NCBI GenBank assembly: GCA_007449985.2
Contig: VIIQ02000010.1
Coordinates: 62,001-126,000 of the forward strand
Source: Desmodesmus armatus
Taxonomy: Eukaryota > Chlorophyta > Chlorophyceae > Sphaeropleales > Scenedesmaceae
Length of the DNA: 64,000 bases
Reading direction: 5' to 3'
Every line of letters begins with the position of its first letter. The first letter of the stretch is position 1. The position numbers and the translations under genes are program-made. The notes under the pieces are model-generated. The model did not search any database and was not told the origin of the DNA. It saw only the letters and a list, made by a program, of their open reading frames with translations. Positions 1 through 11,300 of the stretch are shown here, one piece after another.

Positions 1-584
1 GCGGCAACAAGACCAGGACTTTCATCATGCCTCCTGTTGTTGAGGACACAGTTCCCCCTACCAATTCCAGTACCAGTGGAGCAGAGGGTCCGTCTGAGGC
101 AACCAACAGTACCACTGGAGCAGAGGGTCCGTCTGAGGCAACCAACACAACGAGGCGCCTGCAGGCGACCAGCAGCAACGGGAAACCGAACGGCAACGGG
201 AAACCAAACAGCAACGGTGTCTCTGCACACGGCCAGCAGGGTCAAAGCCAGGGGCTTGCACAGGCACTTGCCAGTGGCTTGGGCCATGCACTTGGCTTGG
301 GCCATGCACCTCCAATTGGAGGGAGCCAGTGCGCAGTTTTGAATAACACTGTTGAGACACGGCCATGTATTGAGACATGCCCAGGCTCCTGCGGAGTGCC
401 ACAGATGCCTGCTGGCGACGTGACATTTATGTGGTCCTGTGGCATGGGCGTGTACAACGACAGTGCATGCGCAGGCACATGCATGTTGGGTGTGCCTGAG
501 GGCAAAAATCCAGTGTTCCGCAGGGCAGACGCTCTCTGCAACAACGGAACATATGAGAGCCCTAGCCACGAGTGCAAAGCCTAG
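1..584 (+). CDS. C-terminal end of a secreted, Cys-rich protein (partial, runs off left edge)
   Basis: The frame is open from the left edge to a TAG at 582-584, so this is probably the last exon of a larger gene; an in-frame ATG at 27 need not be the start. The N-terminal half is low complexity: two copies of a Ser/Thr/Gly-Ala-Glu-Gly-Pro-Ser-Glu-Ala-Thr-Asn repeat, then Asn-Gly-Lys-Pro repeats and Gly-Leu-Gly-His-Ala repeats. The C-terminal ~80 residues carry about 11 cysteines. The piece ending RPCIETCP resembles the end of a thrombospondin type 1 repeat, and the last ~55 residues have the Cys/Trp spacing of a sushi/CCP-like module. Such mosaics are common in algal cell-wall or extracellular-matrix proteins. 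That role is inference; no exact family is recognised. Confidence 0.5.
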   Translation, partial: GNKTRTFIMPPVVEDTVPPTNSSTSGAEGPSEATNSTTGAEGPSEATNTTRRLQATSSNGKPNGNGKPNSNGVSAHGQQGQSQGLAQALASGLGHALGLGHAPPIGGSQCAVLNNTVETRPCIETCPGSCGVPQMPAGDVTFMWSCGMGVYNDSACAGTCMLGVPEGKNPVFRRADALCNNGTYESPSHECKA

Positions 585-2108
585 GACCCCACACCCCAAC
601 TGCGATCGTGTGTTTGATGTGTGACTGTGCCAGCTGGTACGTGATGCTCAAGTGTCCCCCATCATGCCACGGTGGCACCAGCCCATGGCGCAGCCGTAAG
701 GCTTGTGACAGGGCAGACTGTGTTGCCCTTGTCACCTCAGGTGCGGCATGGCTGCCAGTGAAGACTGTGACCTTCAACAGTAGAGTATGATGTGGCTCAA
801 GTACGGTCACGTTCAACGTGCGACGGTCGTGCACATGATGAACTAATGCATCACCGTCACTCTTTGCAGTGTGGGGCCCACAGACAGCCTGACTGCCGTG
901 GCATCTGAGGCCGAGGGTGACAGAGCAGCTGTACTGTGCGTGTGTGCTGGCCCAGCACACAGTTGAAGTACGATCAACCTGAGTGGGAACTGGGTGTGTG
1001 CAGGGTTTGCTTGCGAGGAACATCTGCATTGTTTGTCATGCATTTGCTTCACCCGGCACATACCCAAGTGCCAGTGTGTTGAGCGTGCCGTGCTATTGTC
1101 AGCACTAGTGCTGTGCGCTGCATGCACTGTGTGGATATTGGCCATTTCAATGTCTATAGTAGGCTGCCTGCCGCTGTGTCAGAAATGCATCAGTCTTTTG
1201 ATGGGGGGCGGTGTTACACTTGTTATAGTGGACGTTTTGTAGAATGAGTTAGAGCCACAGCTCAAAAAGCTGCATGCATGGACAACCATAGAACAGTGAA
1301 CAGTAAGTTTGATGCAGCATTGCGCAATGCCCGACCTGGCTTGTCACACCACCATCCAAACTCGATGTCAACATCAGTACAATGCAATATTTGCACACCC
1401 CATGCGTGGGACCTCAAACCAAAGGTCCTCAGTAGGAGACTGGGTGGGGAGGGGAGTCACTGACCACCCAAGGTGGATGACCCAACAGCGACTGATGCTG
1501 CTCATCCTGTGCTCATTTGAAAGTAAGCCAAAACCCGCCGCACCCACTATCTGAGAACTCACATGCTTTCTCAGTGAGGAGTATGCCGGTGCAGCCTGCA
1601 GGTTGCCATGTTCATGGTTTGCTCCAGCAGCTGTCAGGCTGGTTCAAACCAGGGGTGCTGCGCTACATGTCGACCAATTCTCTTGGCGTTTTCTGCTGTG
1701 CTTATGGTTCTCATTCTGCCTGCACTGTGACGATCGACAATGGCAGCCCTTGGCGCAGTGATCTGCTGCAGATAAGTTGCAATGCCACGCCACATGCGTC
1801 TCCGGTGAGGCTCTTAAGGGTTAAAGGGTTGAAAGGGTTCAAAGGGCGCAACTCAAAGCACCTAGTGCCCTCAGGAGGCTGCTTGTGCACACTGGGGCGG
1901 TCCCATGCAGCACAGCAGTCACTTACTAGTGACTACAGCTCAATTGGTCTGACTTCAAGCACCAGTGTGATGCATTCACTTGAAACTTCGTTTCACCGTG
2001 AATAACCACACCTCACACGTGCTTCGCAGGCTGTAAAGGCCAGGCTTTTGAGACAGGGCAGCCTCAGTGCTGCAGTAGCTGCTGGAGACTCAGCCCTTGA
2101 GACACGCC
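585..2108. other. Intergenic region without a supported gene
   Basis: About 1.5 kb between the end of the Cys-rich protein and the ATG of the WD40-like gene. Open frames here (for example 1517-2005 on the plus strand) have no recognisable motif, no repeated family signal and no clear splice partners. A short run at 1815-1850 repeats an AAAGGGTT-like unit three times. The region presumably holds the 3' UTR of the first gene and the promoter and 5' UTR of the next. Confidence 0.5.
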
Positions 2109-5100
2109 ATGTCAGACCAGCCCCCGCACCAGCAGCACGGCCATGCAGCACCAATGGATGCAGATGCTGCACAGCAGCTGGAACAGGAGCAACAGCTGAT
2201 GGCAGCGCAGGTTGGAGGGCAGCAGCAGCAGCAGCAGCAGGGCTTGGGTGCTGAAGAGGCAGGGGGTGTAGAGTTTGTCATGTTTGGTGATGAAGAGGAG
2301 GATGAAGATGAGGAGGAGGATCTGGAAGACTTTGAAGACTGGGAGGAAGACGATGATGAACACGACGGGGTGAGCACAGGGGTTGGTGCGTGCTGGGGGC
2401 GGCAATTGGCAGTTGTCTCTCGGTGTGTGTGTGTGTGTGGGGGGGGGGGGGTGCTTGCTCCGCGCAAATTGCAGCTTTCCATGTCCCTTTTTCAGGGAGC
2501 AACATGCTGCACATGCAACTGGATGGGTGTGTCATCAATTGGACGTCTTGAGGAGCGTGTAGGGGCACCTGATGCATAGGTGCAAGCAGTGTGGGCGTTG
2601 GCACTTGGCTGGCAGTGTCACTGTCATGCAGCAGAGCAGGTGTGCTGCACAGCCCATCTGCCCTGCCTAGGCAGATTTCGGTGCCCTGCCTAGGCAAATT
2701 TCGGAGGGCCCAGCCGACATTGACCATGTATTGGAGGGCTGTGCGGGTGTGGCAGGTGGATACTGTCACCATTGGTTATTGAGATACTCTTCATGGGCAC
2801 ATCCACACTTGGTGAACTCGGTCTGTGCAGCAAGTGGCGTGTGTCATCACTGCTGCTGACTGTGCGCCTGTGTGCATTGTTGCACTCGCCTGCAGGTGCC
2901 TGACCTAATGGATGAAGAAAGTGATGACGATGACTCAGCAGGTGAATGACTCACACACTGACAGTTACCAACTATTTTATGAGTGACACACATGCAGCAG
3001 CAGCAGCAGCTGCTCCTGGCAGTCAGCTGCTGCTGAGGGCACTCACCAAGCGGTCGACACACAGCAGGAGTAGCAGCTGGTGCAGCTGCAGCAGAGCCAT
3101 CAGCACACAGCCAAATCACCGATGCGCTGCCCCTTCGCTAATTGTCAGCTATGACCGCATCCGAAGGTTGGTGGAGCTCCTGTCGGCATATGCCTCTCCA
3201 CCTGCGCACACAGCCACACCCACACCTAGGCAACACACCAACTTCATAGCTGGGGATCAACCCCATCAAAGAAGCATCATTCCCCCTCCCCCCCTCCCCC
3301 ACGCCGCCGCCCCGCCCCTCCTCTCAGCTAGGGATCAACCCCATCAACTCAGCGTCCCCACCCACCCACCCCTCCTCCCCCCTTCCCCCACCTCCTCCCC
3401 CCCCCCCCCCCCCAGAGATGTTTGTCGACATGATGGACGACATGGACCTGGAACACCTCTCCACCAAGCAGCGCATTCACCTAGAATGCGGCATCCTCAC
3501 CCACGACGCCACCCTCACCACATCCACACAGCCCACCCGCCACCCCGCCCTTCACTCAGCCTCACACCACCACCAAACCGCAGACGCCCTCACACACCTG
3601 CCGGCACCCACGCCCCCAGAGGCGGCAGCTGCGGTGGCAGCGGCAGCGGCAGGAGAGGGGGGTGGGGGTGGGGGTGCGGCAGCAGAGGATGCGGCAGCAG
3701 CAGCGGCAGCGGATAGGTTTGTGGTGGAGCTTCCGCCGGAGGATGTTGTGGTGTCCTGCAAGGGGGTGCTGTCTGTATACAGGCTGGAAACAGGGAAGGT
3801 AGGTAGGGGCTGTGTGTTGCTTTTTGTTCTGGGGGGGATGCTGGGTTCACGTTGCGGAGGTTTCAAAGATTACGCGTGCTGTGTGGCTGTGTTTGACTTG
3901 GCACAGTTCAATCAAAATCTGCTCTGCCAGTCCTCAGATCATGCTGTGCTGTGCTGTGCGCTGTGTGTCATGCTGTGCAGCCCGCCAAGCTGCTAGCCCG
4001 CTGCAAGACGTTGTTCCGTCACTACTCCGTAGCAGCCTCCATCTGTGGCAACTACGTGGCAGCAACAGGCAACAGCGGGCTGCTGTCTGTCTTTAGGGTG
4101 CAGCGCAGCAACACACACACCAACACTAATGGTGACACCCGGGTTCAAACCCCACCAGCAGCACAACCCACTGCCAGGTCCGCAGGGCCTAGTGTTTCTG
4201 CTGCTGCTGCTGGTGGTGGTGGTGATGCTAGTGGTGGTGGTGGTGGTGGTGGTGGTGGTGTGAGTGTGTCAGCAGTGGGTTTGGAGGGTGCTGCGGTCGA
4301 CCCTGCTGCTGCTGATGAGGGTGAGGGTGAGGGGCAGCAGCTTGAGTGGCAGCTGGTGCATGTGGCCACACTGCTGTGCAAGAACGGGCCCGAGACGATG
4401 GTCAACTCGGTGCGCTTTGGCCACTTTGCTGGGCGGCTGCGCATGCTGGTGGCACACCAGGTGGGTGGGGGGTGGGGTGGTGGGGTTAGGGGGGTAGTTT
4501 GGGGGGGAGGGGGCGGGTTGGGGGGCAGGGGGGAGGGAGTGTGTGTGTGTGGGGGGGGGGGGGGGGGAGTGGAGGTGTGCGTGTGTGTGTGTGTGTGGGG
4601 GTGGTGTGGGGGGGGGGGGCGGACAGCAGCGGCTGTGTATGGTTTCTGCGTTGGGGCAAGATGGGGGTGGCAGCAGTTGCGTTTATGGCTATGTCGGGGT
4701 TTGACACTGTCAAGCAAGGGTTATAGCAGGTGCTGCAGGATTCCAGAGGTGGAAGGGGCAAGCCAGTGGATCAGCAAGCTGTTGCACTACACACTGCGAA
4801 CAACAGCAGCGCGAACAGCTTAGAAGTTTCCTTCCCATGCCTCTGCTCCCCAGGTTATCATTCTGTTGTAACTCTCACATTCTCACTTCCCTCACATCCC
4901 CCCCCTTCTGCCTGTGTGCTGACAGGACGGCATGTTGTACCTCTTCAACCTGCCAGATGTGCAGCCTGCAGCAGCAGCAGCAGCAGCAGTAGACACAAAA
5001 CAGACGCCAGCAGCAGCGGCAGCAGCAGCACGTGCCGGTGAGGCTGCAGCCATGATGGTGAGCTATGTACCCGACTGGGAGGCCCTGGGTTCAGCAGTCA

Positions 5101-5158
5101 ACAGGCGCTTTGTGCACCAGCTCACAGCACTGCTGACGCCCTCACAGCAGGCGTTGCT

Positions 5159-5217
<59 letters not shown>

Positions 5218-5309
5218 CGGCTGGCATTTCAGCAGCAGTCGCTGCGGCAGCACCAAGCAGTGGTGTGGCAGCAGCAGAGGCACCCAGCAGCCACCAGCAG
5301 GGCCAGGCA

Positions 5310-5342
<33 letters not shown>

Positions 5343-8300
5343 CCACTCCCAGGCTTCACCTCAGCAGCAGCAGCAGCAGCAGCAGCTGACTCAGGTGTCC
5401 CGCCAGCAGCCCCAGGGCCACATTCTGTCCCTGTTCCAGACACTGCCGGCACTGGGCAGGCCACTGCTGCTGCTGGGCTAGGTGCTGCTGCTGCTGCTGG
5501 TGGTGGGCCAGGTAGTGGGTCCAGCCGGCAGGCAGCACCAGCACCTTCTGCCAGCCTGTCCCTCACCCTACAGGCCCTCACCAATGCTGAGCGAGTGCTG
5601 GGGGTGTTGATTGCATGGATGCGGGATACAGGCAGCTGCCCTGCTGCCGATCGCTTCATGCCTTTCAGCCGGTCCCTTACCCTACAGGCCGACGAGGCAA
5701 AACAGCAGCAGCTTTCTGCCCGGCTGCAGGCAGAAGGCAGGCGGCAGGGTTCGATCCGGCTATCTCCGGTGCCGGAGGGCTTGGAGGAGGGCCCTGGGTG
5801 TGAGGGCAGCACGCTAGGAGGGGGGTGTGAGCAGTATGGTTCCTGGGCTGCCAAGAGCTGGCCTGTGGGTGAGCTGCTGCAGGATGAGGAGTGCTTGAAA
5901 ACCCTGCGCATCCTAGCACACCACAGGTGGGTACCAGGGCACTGACTGACTGAGTGACTGACTCAGGGTTTGCATGGTTCTGTTGGCCTGCTGCTGTCAA
6001 GCGGCTGCAGCCTACTCACTCAGTCTCGTCACTCCTTCCCTCAAGCCTCTCCTCACTCTTCTCCCCGCCTCCCCACAGGCTGGTGTGTCACCTCATGGCC
6101 AGCAGCTGTGTTCTGCAGGTTTTGCAGCTGGAAGTCGCAGGCACCTGCGCTGCTGCTGTTCACTTCCTTTCACTCCCCTTCTCCCCCCCCCTCTCCTCAC
6201 TGCTCCCTCTCCTCCCCGCTGCCCCAGGTTGGCCTGTGACCCCAACAGCAGCTGGGTGGTCCAAGTCCGCAAGCTGGAGGCTGCAGGCACCTGGGCTGCT
6301 GCTGTTGACGCCCTCAGGGCAGCAGCAGAGGGGCAGTGGGCCCTGCTGGGGGCACTGGGTGAGGAGCGGCGGCGGCAGCAGTGGCAGCAGCAGCAGCAGG
6401 AGGGGGATGGGGACAGGGAGGCGGCTGAGGCGCGTGCGGTGTACCTGCTGCTGCTGCTGCGGCTGCTGGGGCCGATCACGGTGCCGTCGATACGCTATGG
6501 GGCGAAGGTGGTGGTGCTGAGGTGAGCGGGGGGGGGGGGGGAGTGAAGGGGGCGGAGGTGGGGGGAGAAGGGCGGGGGAGTTTGGGTGGGGTTGACGTGA
6601 AGGGGGGTGAGTGGGAGGGGGTGAGGCTGTTGTAGCGCGAGGATTGTTACCGAGTTGTTTTGGACGACGCACACCACTTTTGGGCGGCACATCCTTTCCA
6701 AGTGCATGACACTGTCAGCACATTGACCTGAACCTGACCCTTCACAGTGTGTTGTACACACATGCGGGCTCAAACCTGACACACCTGCAGCAATTGCCAC
6801 GGCTTGCTGCCACAACTGCTACCACAGGACTTCTCCAACTGCTCCAACTGCTTCAACTGCTCCAACCACTGCAACCCTCACAACCTTACTGTGGGGCTCA
6901 GGCTGATCCGACTCTGCTAGGAATGACACAGCATTGCATGCATTTCTACACCAAGCTGTGTCAGGCCTAGGCCTTTCCCCCCCAACCAAACAAGCCTGAG
7001 ACCCACCAAAAGAGAAACCACACCAACCGCAAAGCTGCACCAGCCAAGCCACACTGGCAACTGCACAAGACAGCGGCCAAATGACCACACACAAACACAC
7101 AAATCTGCAACAGCACAACGGGCGCAGGCAGGGACAGAGGGACAGGGCTGCAAACTGTGGCGGTAACACACGCAAAACAAGAGAAAGACAACAACCACCC
7201 GATCAAGGTGCACTGCACAGGCTGGCAGGTATAGGCACCCAGGGCCAGGTGACAGTAGGGTACAGCTAGAACCCTGCTGACACCATACCTACACTGTGCA
7301 GTGACCCTGCACTACATTATGTAGCGCGAGGATTGTTACCGCCACAGCAGCAAAAAAACACCTGCCATGTCCACAAGCCTACGACTGCGCCATAGCAGCC
7401 CGCACAGAAGCACGATCCAGATACCGAGCCAAGTTGCCGATGTTGCGGGTGAAATGCACAGCCTGCTTGAAGTCAGTGCTGCCCGTGGTAAGCACCACCA
7501 CACCGTTGCCGCGAACCTCAACAACCCTGAAGGGACCCTTGACAGCTTCACCCAAAGTAGAAACAGGCCCAGACACAACCTCCAAAGCTAAATCACCAGG
7601 TTTCAACTGGGCCAGCTCACGACTACTGCCACCACGCAACGGCCAAGCAGCTGCGTTTTTGGCGAACTGCTGCCGAATCGCCTGAAACACCGTAGCATCG
7701 AAACCCTCGAACAACCGCCGCATATGATAAACATGTGAATGGGGATCAGGGCACTCAAACTCGTCAGGCACAACCGACACGTCAGCCACAGTAGCGGCAG
7801 CGATAAACTCGCGCGCCAAGGGCATGACTGGAACAGGCCGACGACCAAAAACCATCTCATGCGGTGACATGCCCAAAACAGTATGCAAACGAGCCCAGTA
7901 CTGCTGCCGCATGACAGGCATACTCTGCAACCAGTGCAGGGGGTGCTCGTTGACATGCTTCACAAGCATGGCCTTGAAGGACTGAACCAGCCGCTCAACA
8001 ACACCATTAGCTGCGGGGTGGCAGGCTGTGGTGTGCACATGCTTGATACCAAGCCGCGCCAGCAGTGCTTAAACTCATCGGAAAACTCCGACCCATTGTC
8101 GGTGGTGACATGAGAGGGCACAAAATAACGACAAATCCACGAATAATAGAAAGCTTTCGCCACAGACGGGGCCTGCTTGTCATACACGACAGCAAACTCA
8201 GCGGCCTTGGTGAAGTAGTCGATCATTAGGACAACATACGCCTTGATCGGCTTCTCAGGCATAAACAGCCTGCCATGCAGGTCAGCCACAGGCGTGTCAA

Positions 8301-11300
8301 ACGGACCACACAAGTCCACATGAACATGCTCAAAGGGGCCCCTGATAATGGGCTCAGTGAGGGGCGGCGGCGCAGCAATGACCAGCTTGCGCCGCTGGCA
8401 CGCATCACACTGTGCAACAAACAACGAAACATCACGATCCAAACCACGCCAGTGGAAATGCTGCTTCATGCTAGCGCTCAACTGACGGGTACCAGCATGG
8501 CCAAGGGCATCATGCATACAGCGAATGATGTCCCAGCGGTAAGACAAAGGTGGGCAAGTGAGCCACTGCGGGACACCAGACGTGCCATGCCGCATGACCA
8601 TCAACCAACCATCCAATCGAAGGTGAGGGCGCAAAGAAGCCGCCCTGTGGCGCACAATACGCGCTGTGCGGGAAGGCAAACCCTCCAAGAAAACCTCATC
8701 ATAACCACTGCGCACAAAGGAAAGCAAAACCTCATTGCAGTAGGGGTCACAGCTTGTGTACTGCAAGATGGGCGCAGCATCAAACAACTCCTCCAGATTG
8801 CCAAACAGCGGGTCACAACCGGGGCAGTACCACTCACCGGTGGGGACTGTGGACTGGGGAGGCATAACACAACGCAGGTGCAGGCAGCGATTGCAACCTG
8901 AACAAATGGCCATGTTATCAAAACCCCTGGGTCTTGGCATACATCACAAACCACAGAATCAAAGTCTGCCTGCTTAGCGGCCTCGGCAGGCCAAGCAGAA
9001 CTGCAGGGCACCACACCACCAGCCACACCACACACCACAGACTCACGCGTGCCATCCTCCCGCTCAAGGGTGGCTTCAGAGGCACGGGACAAATAATCAG
9101 CCACCACATTAGTAGAACCCTGGATATACTCAACATCAAAATCATACTCCTGCAACTGCATAGCCCACCGCTCCAGCTTGGAGTTGGTGAATCTAGCAGT
9201 ATTGAGCCACTCAAGGGCCTTGTGGTCAGTGCGCAACTGCCAGTGGCGGCCATGCAGATAATAATGAAACTTATCCACACCCCACTTGACAGCAAGACAC
9301 TCCCCTTCAGTGGCGGCATAGTTCCGCTCAGCTGGGGTAAGCGCACGAGAAGCAAAAGCAATGGGGTGCTCTTCACCCGTACCTGGATGCTCCTGTGACA
9401 ATACAGCACCAATAGCCACACGGCTCCAATCAGTGGTGAGGATGAATGGCTGCTCCCAGTTGGGCAAGGCCAGCACGGGGGCCGAGCACAAAGCTTCCTT
9501 CAGAGCCTCAAAAGACACAATAGCCTCATCCGTCCACACATACGCAACATTGCGGCGCAACATAAGCTGCAAAGGAGCCGCCAAGAGAGCATAGCGGGGG
9601 ATGTACTTCCGGTACTGCTCCATCATGCCCAAAAACCGACGCATAGCTTTGGCATTAGTAGGGGGCTGCAGCTCAAGAATGGCTGCCACCTTGTCCATCA
9701 CAGGACTGATGCCCTCAGCGGACACCAAATGCCCCAAACAAACCACTTCCTCAACACAAAAGCTGCACTTCAGGGGGTTCATGGTGAGCTTGTACTCCCT
9801 GGTGCGCTCAAAAACACGCTCAAGAGCCGCAATCTGACTGTCAAAGTCAGGCGTAAAGGTAAAAGTATCGTCGATATACGTTTTAGCATGCTCCACTCCC
9901 GCCAGCATGGTGTCCATGAGACGCTGAAACGTGGAGGGAGCCGACTGCATGCCCATAACCATACGCACAAACTCAAAGTTGCCATGAGGGGTGGTGAGAC
10001 CACACTTGTGGCAGTCGTCAGGATGGATCTCCACCTGCCAAAACCCACTCACAAAATCCATCTTCGACCACAGGGCACAACCGCCCATAGCCGCATGCAT
10101 CTCCTCAACAGTAGGGAGGGGGTAGGGGTCTGCCTCTGTACACTTGTTGAGCAAGCGCATGTCAACACACAACCGCCAGCTCCCATTCGGCTTGGGCACA
10201 ATCACAACAGGGGACATCCACGGACTACTGCTGGGGCGAATGACCCCCAACTGGAGCAGCCGATCCAATTCACCCTTGAGCCACACAGCCTGTGCATAAC
10301 TCAGCTTGTAAGGGCGCTGAGTAATAGGGCGAGCATCACCCGTTGGGATGCGATGGTAGAACTCTTTATCCCGAGCCACACACCCAAAAGAGGCCCCATC
10401 CACAGAAAAGATATCCACATAAGCAAACAACAAGACTTGCAGCCGGTGAAACTGCTCATCAGTGAGGTGAGCATAACGCTCCCGCTGCAACTGCAAAGCG
10501 GCCATGACTGCCTCAACATCTGCCTCAGAGGGCAGGCCACGCTCGGGGGCGGGCTCCACAAAAGACTCATGAACAACAGACATTGACAAAGGACGAGAAC
10601 AACACTAAGACACTCTGAAGCGGCACCCTACTGCTCTAGGCAGAGAGGGAGCTGGGCGCCACCTGCACAGCGTTGTAACGCTGCTTGCTGATGGTGAAGT
10701 GGCCCGGTACCTTGTTGTGGTAGAAGGCCTGCCCGGCGGGCCAGGACTGCTGCAGGCTGCGGCGGCAGAAGGAGCGCGGGGTAGGGATGTATAGCTGGGG
10801 GCCCGTGCCGGGCAGCCCGTAAGCCTTGGTGGACACACGCGCCGCGTATGCGTCCATAAACTCAAGCCCAAGCGCAACGTCAAACATGGAGTGCGGCATG
10901 ACCAGGAAGTTGACCCTGTAGATGCCGTCACCCAGCTCAAGAGGCACGTTGCGCAGCAGGTGTGTCGCCTGGCTGCGTGTGTCGCCCAGCATGACACCCA
11001 GGGAGGGGGCGGGCGGCTCGAAGGCCAGCAGCTCCACAGGGCTGCCGGGGTAAAAGAACACATGGTTGTTCTTGCGCAGCCACGGTTTGTTCATGATTGA
11101 GTAAGTACACCCAATGTCGAGAACCGTCCCAAAGTGGCGCCCCTGAACCCCACCTGTCACCGTGATGGGTGTGGTAAACGGGACAGTGACCACCTCCGAC
11201 TGCACCGCATCCTTGTAAGGCGTGGCAGGAGGGGCGGTCCTGACGCGCGGGGGCTGCTGCTGCTGCTGATGCGAGAGGGACCAGCAGCGGGCGCAGAGCC

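Noticed and set aside
1517..2005. 162-codon plus-strand ORF upstream of the WD40-like gene
   Set aside because: No ATG supports the full length, no family similarity is recognised, and no splice partner keeps phase.
4135..4160. tRNA B-box-like GGTTCAAACCC; also GGTTCGATCC at about 5748
   Set aside because: Both lie inside coding exons, and I find no matching A box, anticodon arm or acceptor stem upstream.
5063..5911. 282-codon minus-strand ORF with poly-Cys
   Set aside because: Antisense reading of the CAG/poly-Gln tract in exon 5 of the WD40-like gene.
8601..8950. Continuation of the RT/RNase H ORF past the zinc-finger region
   Set aside because: Here the ORF is in the wrong frame; the PHD and integrase motifs are in the adjacent frame.
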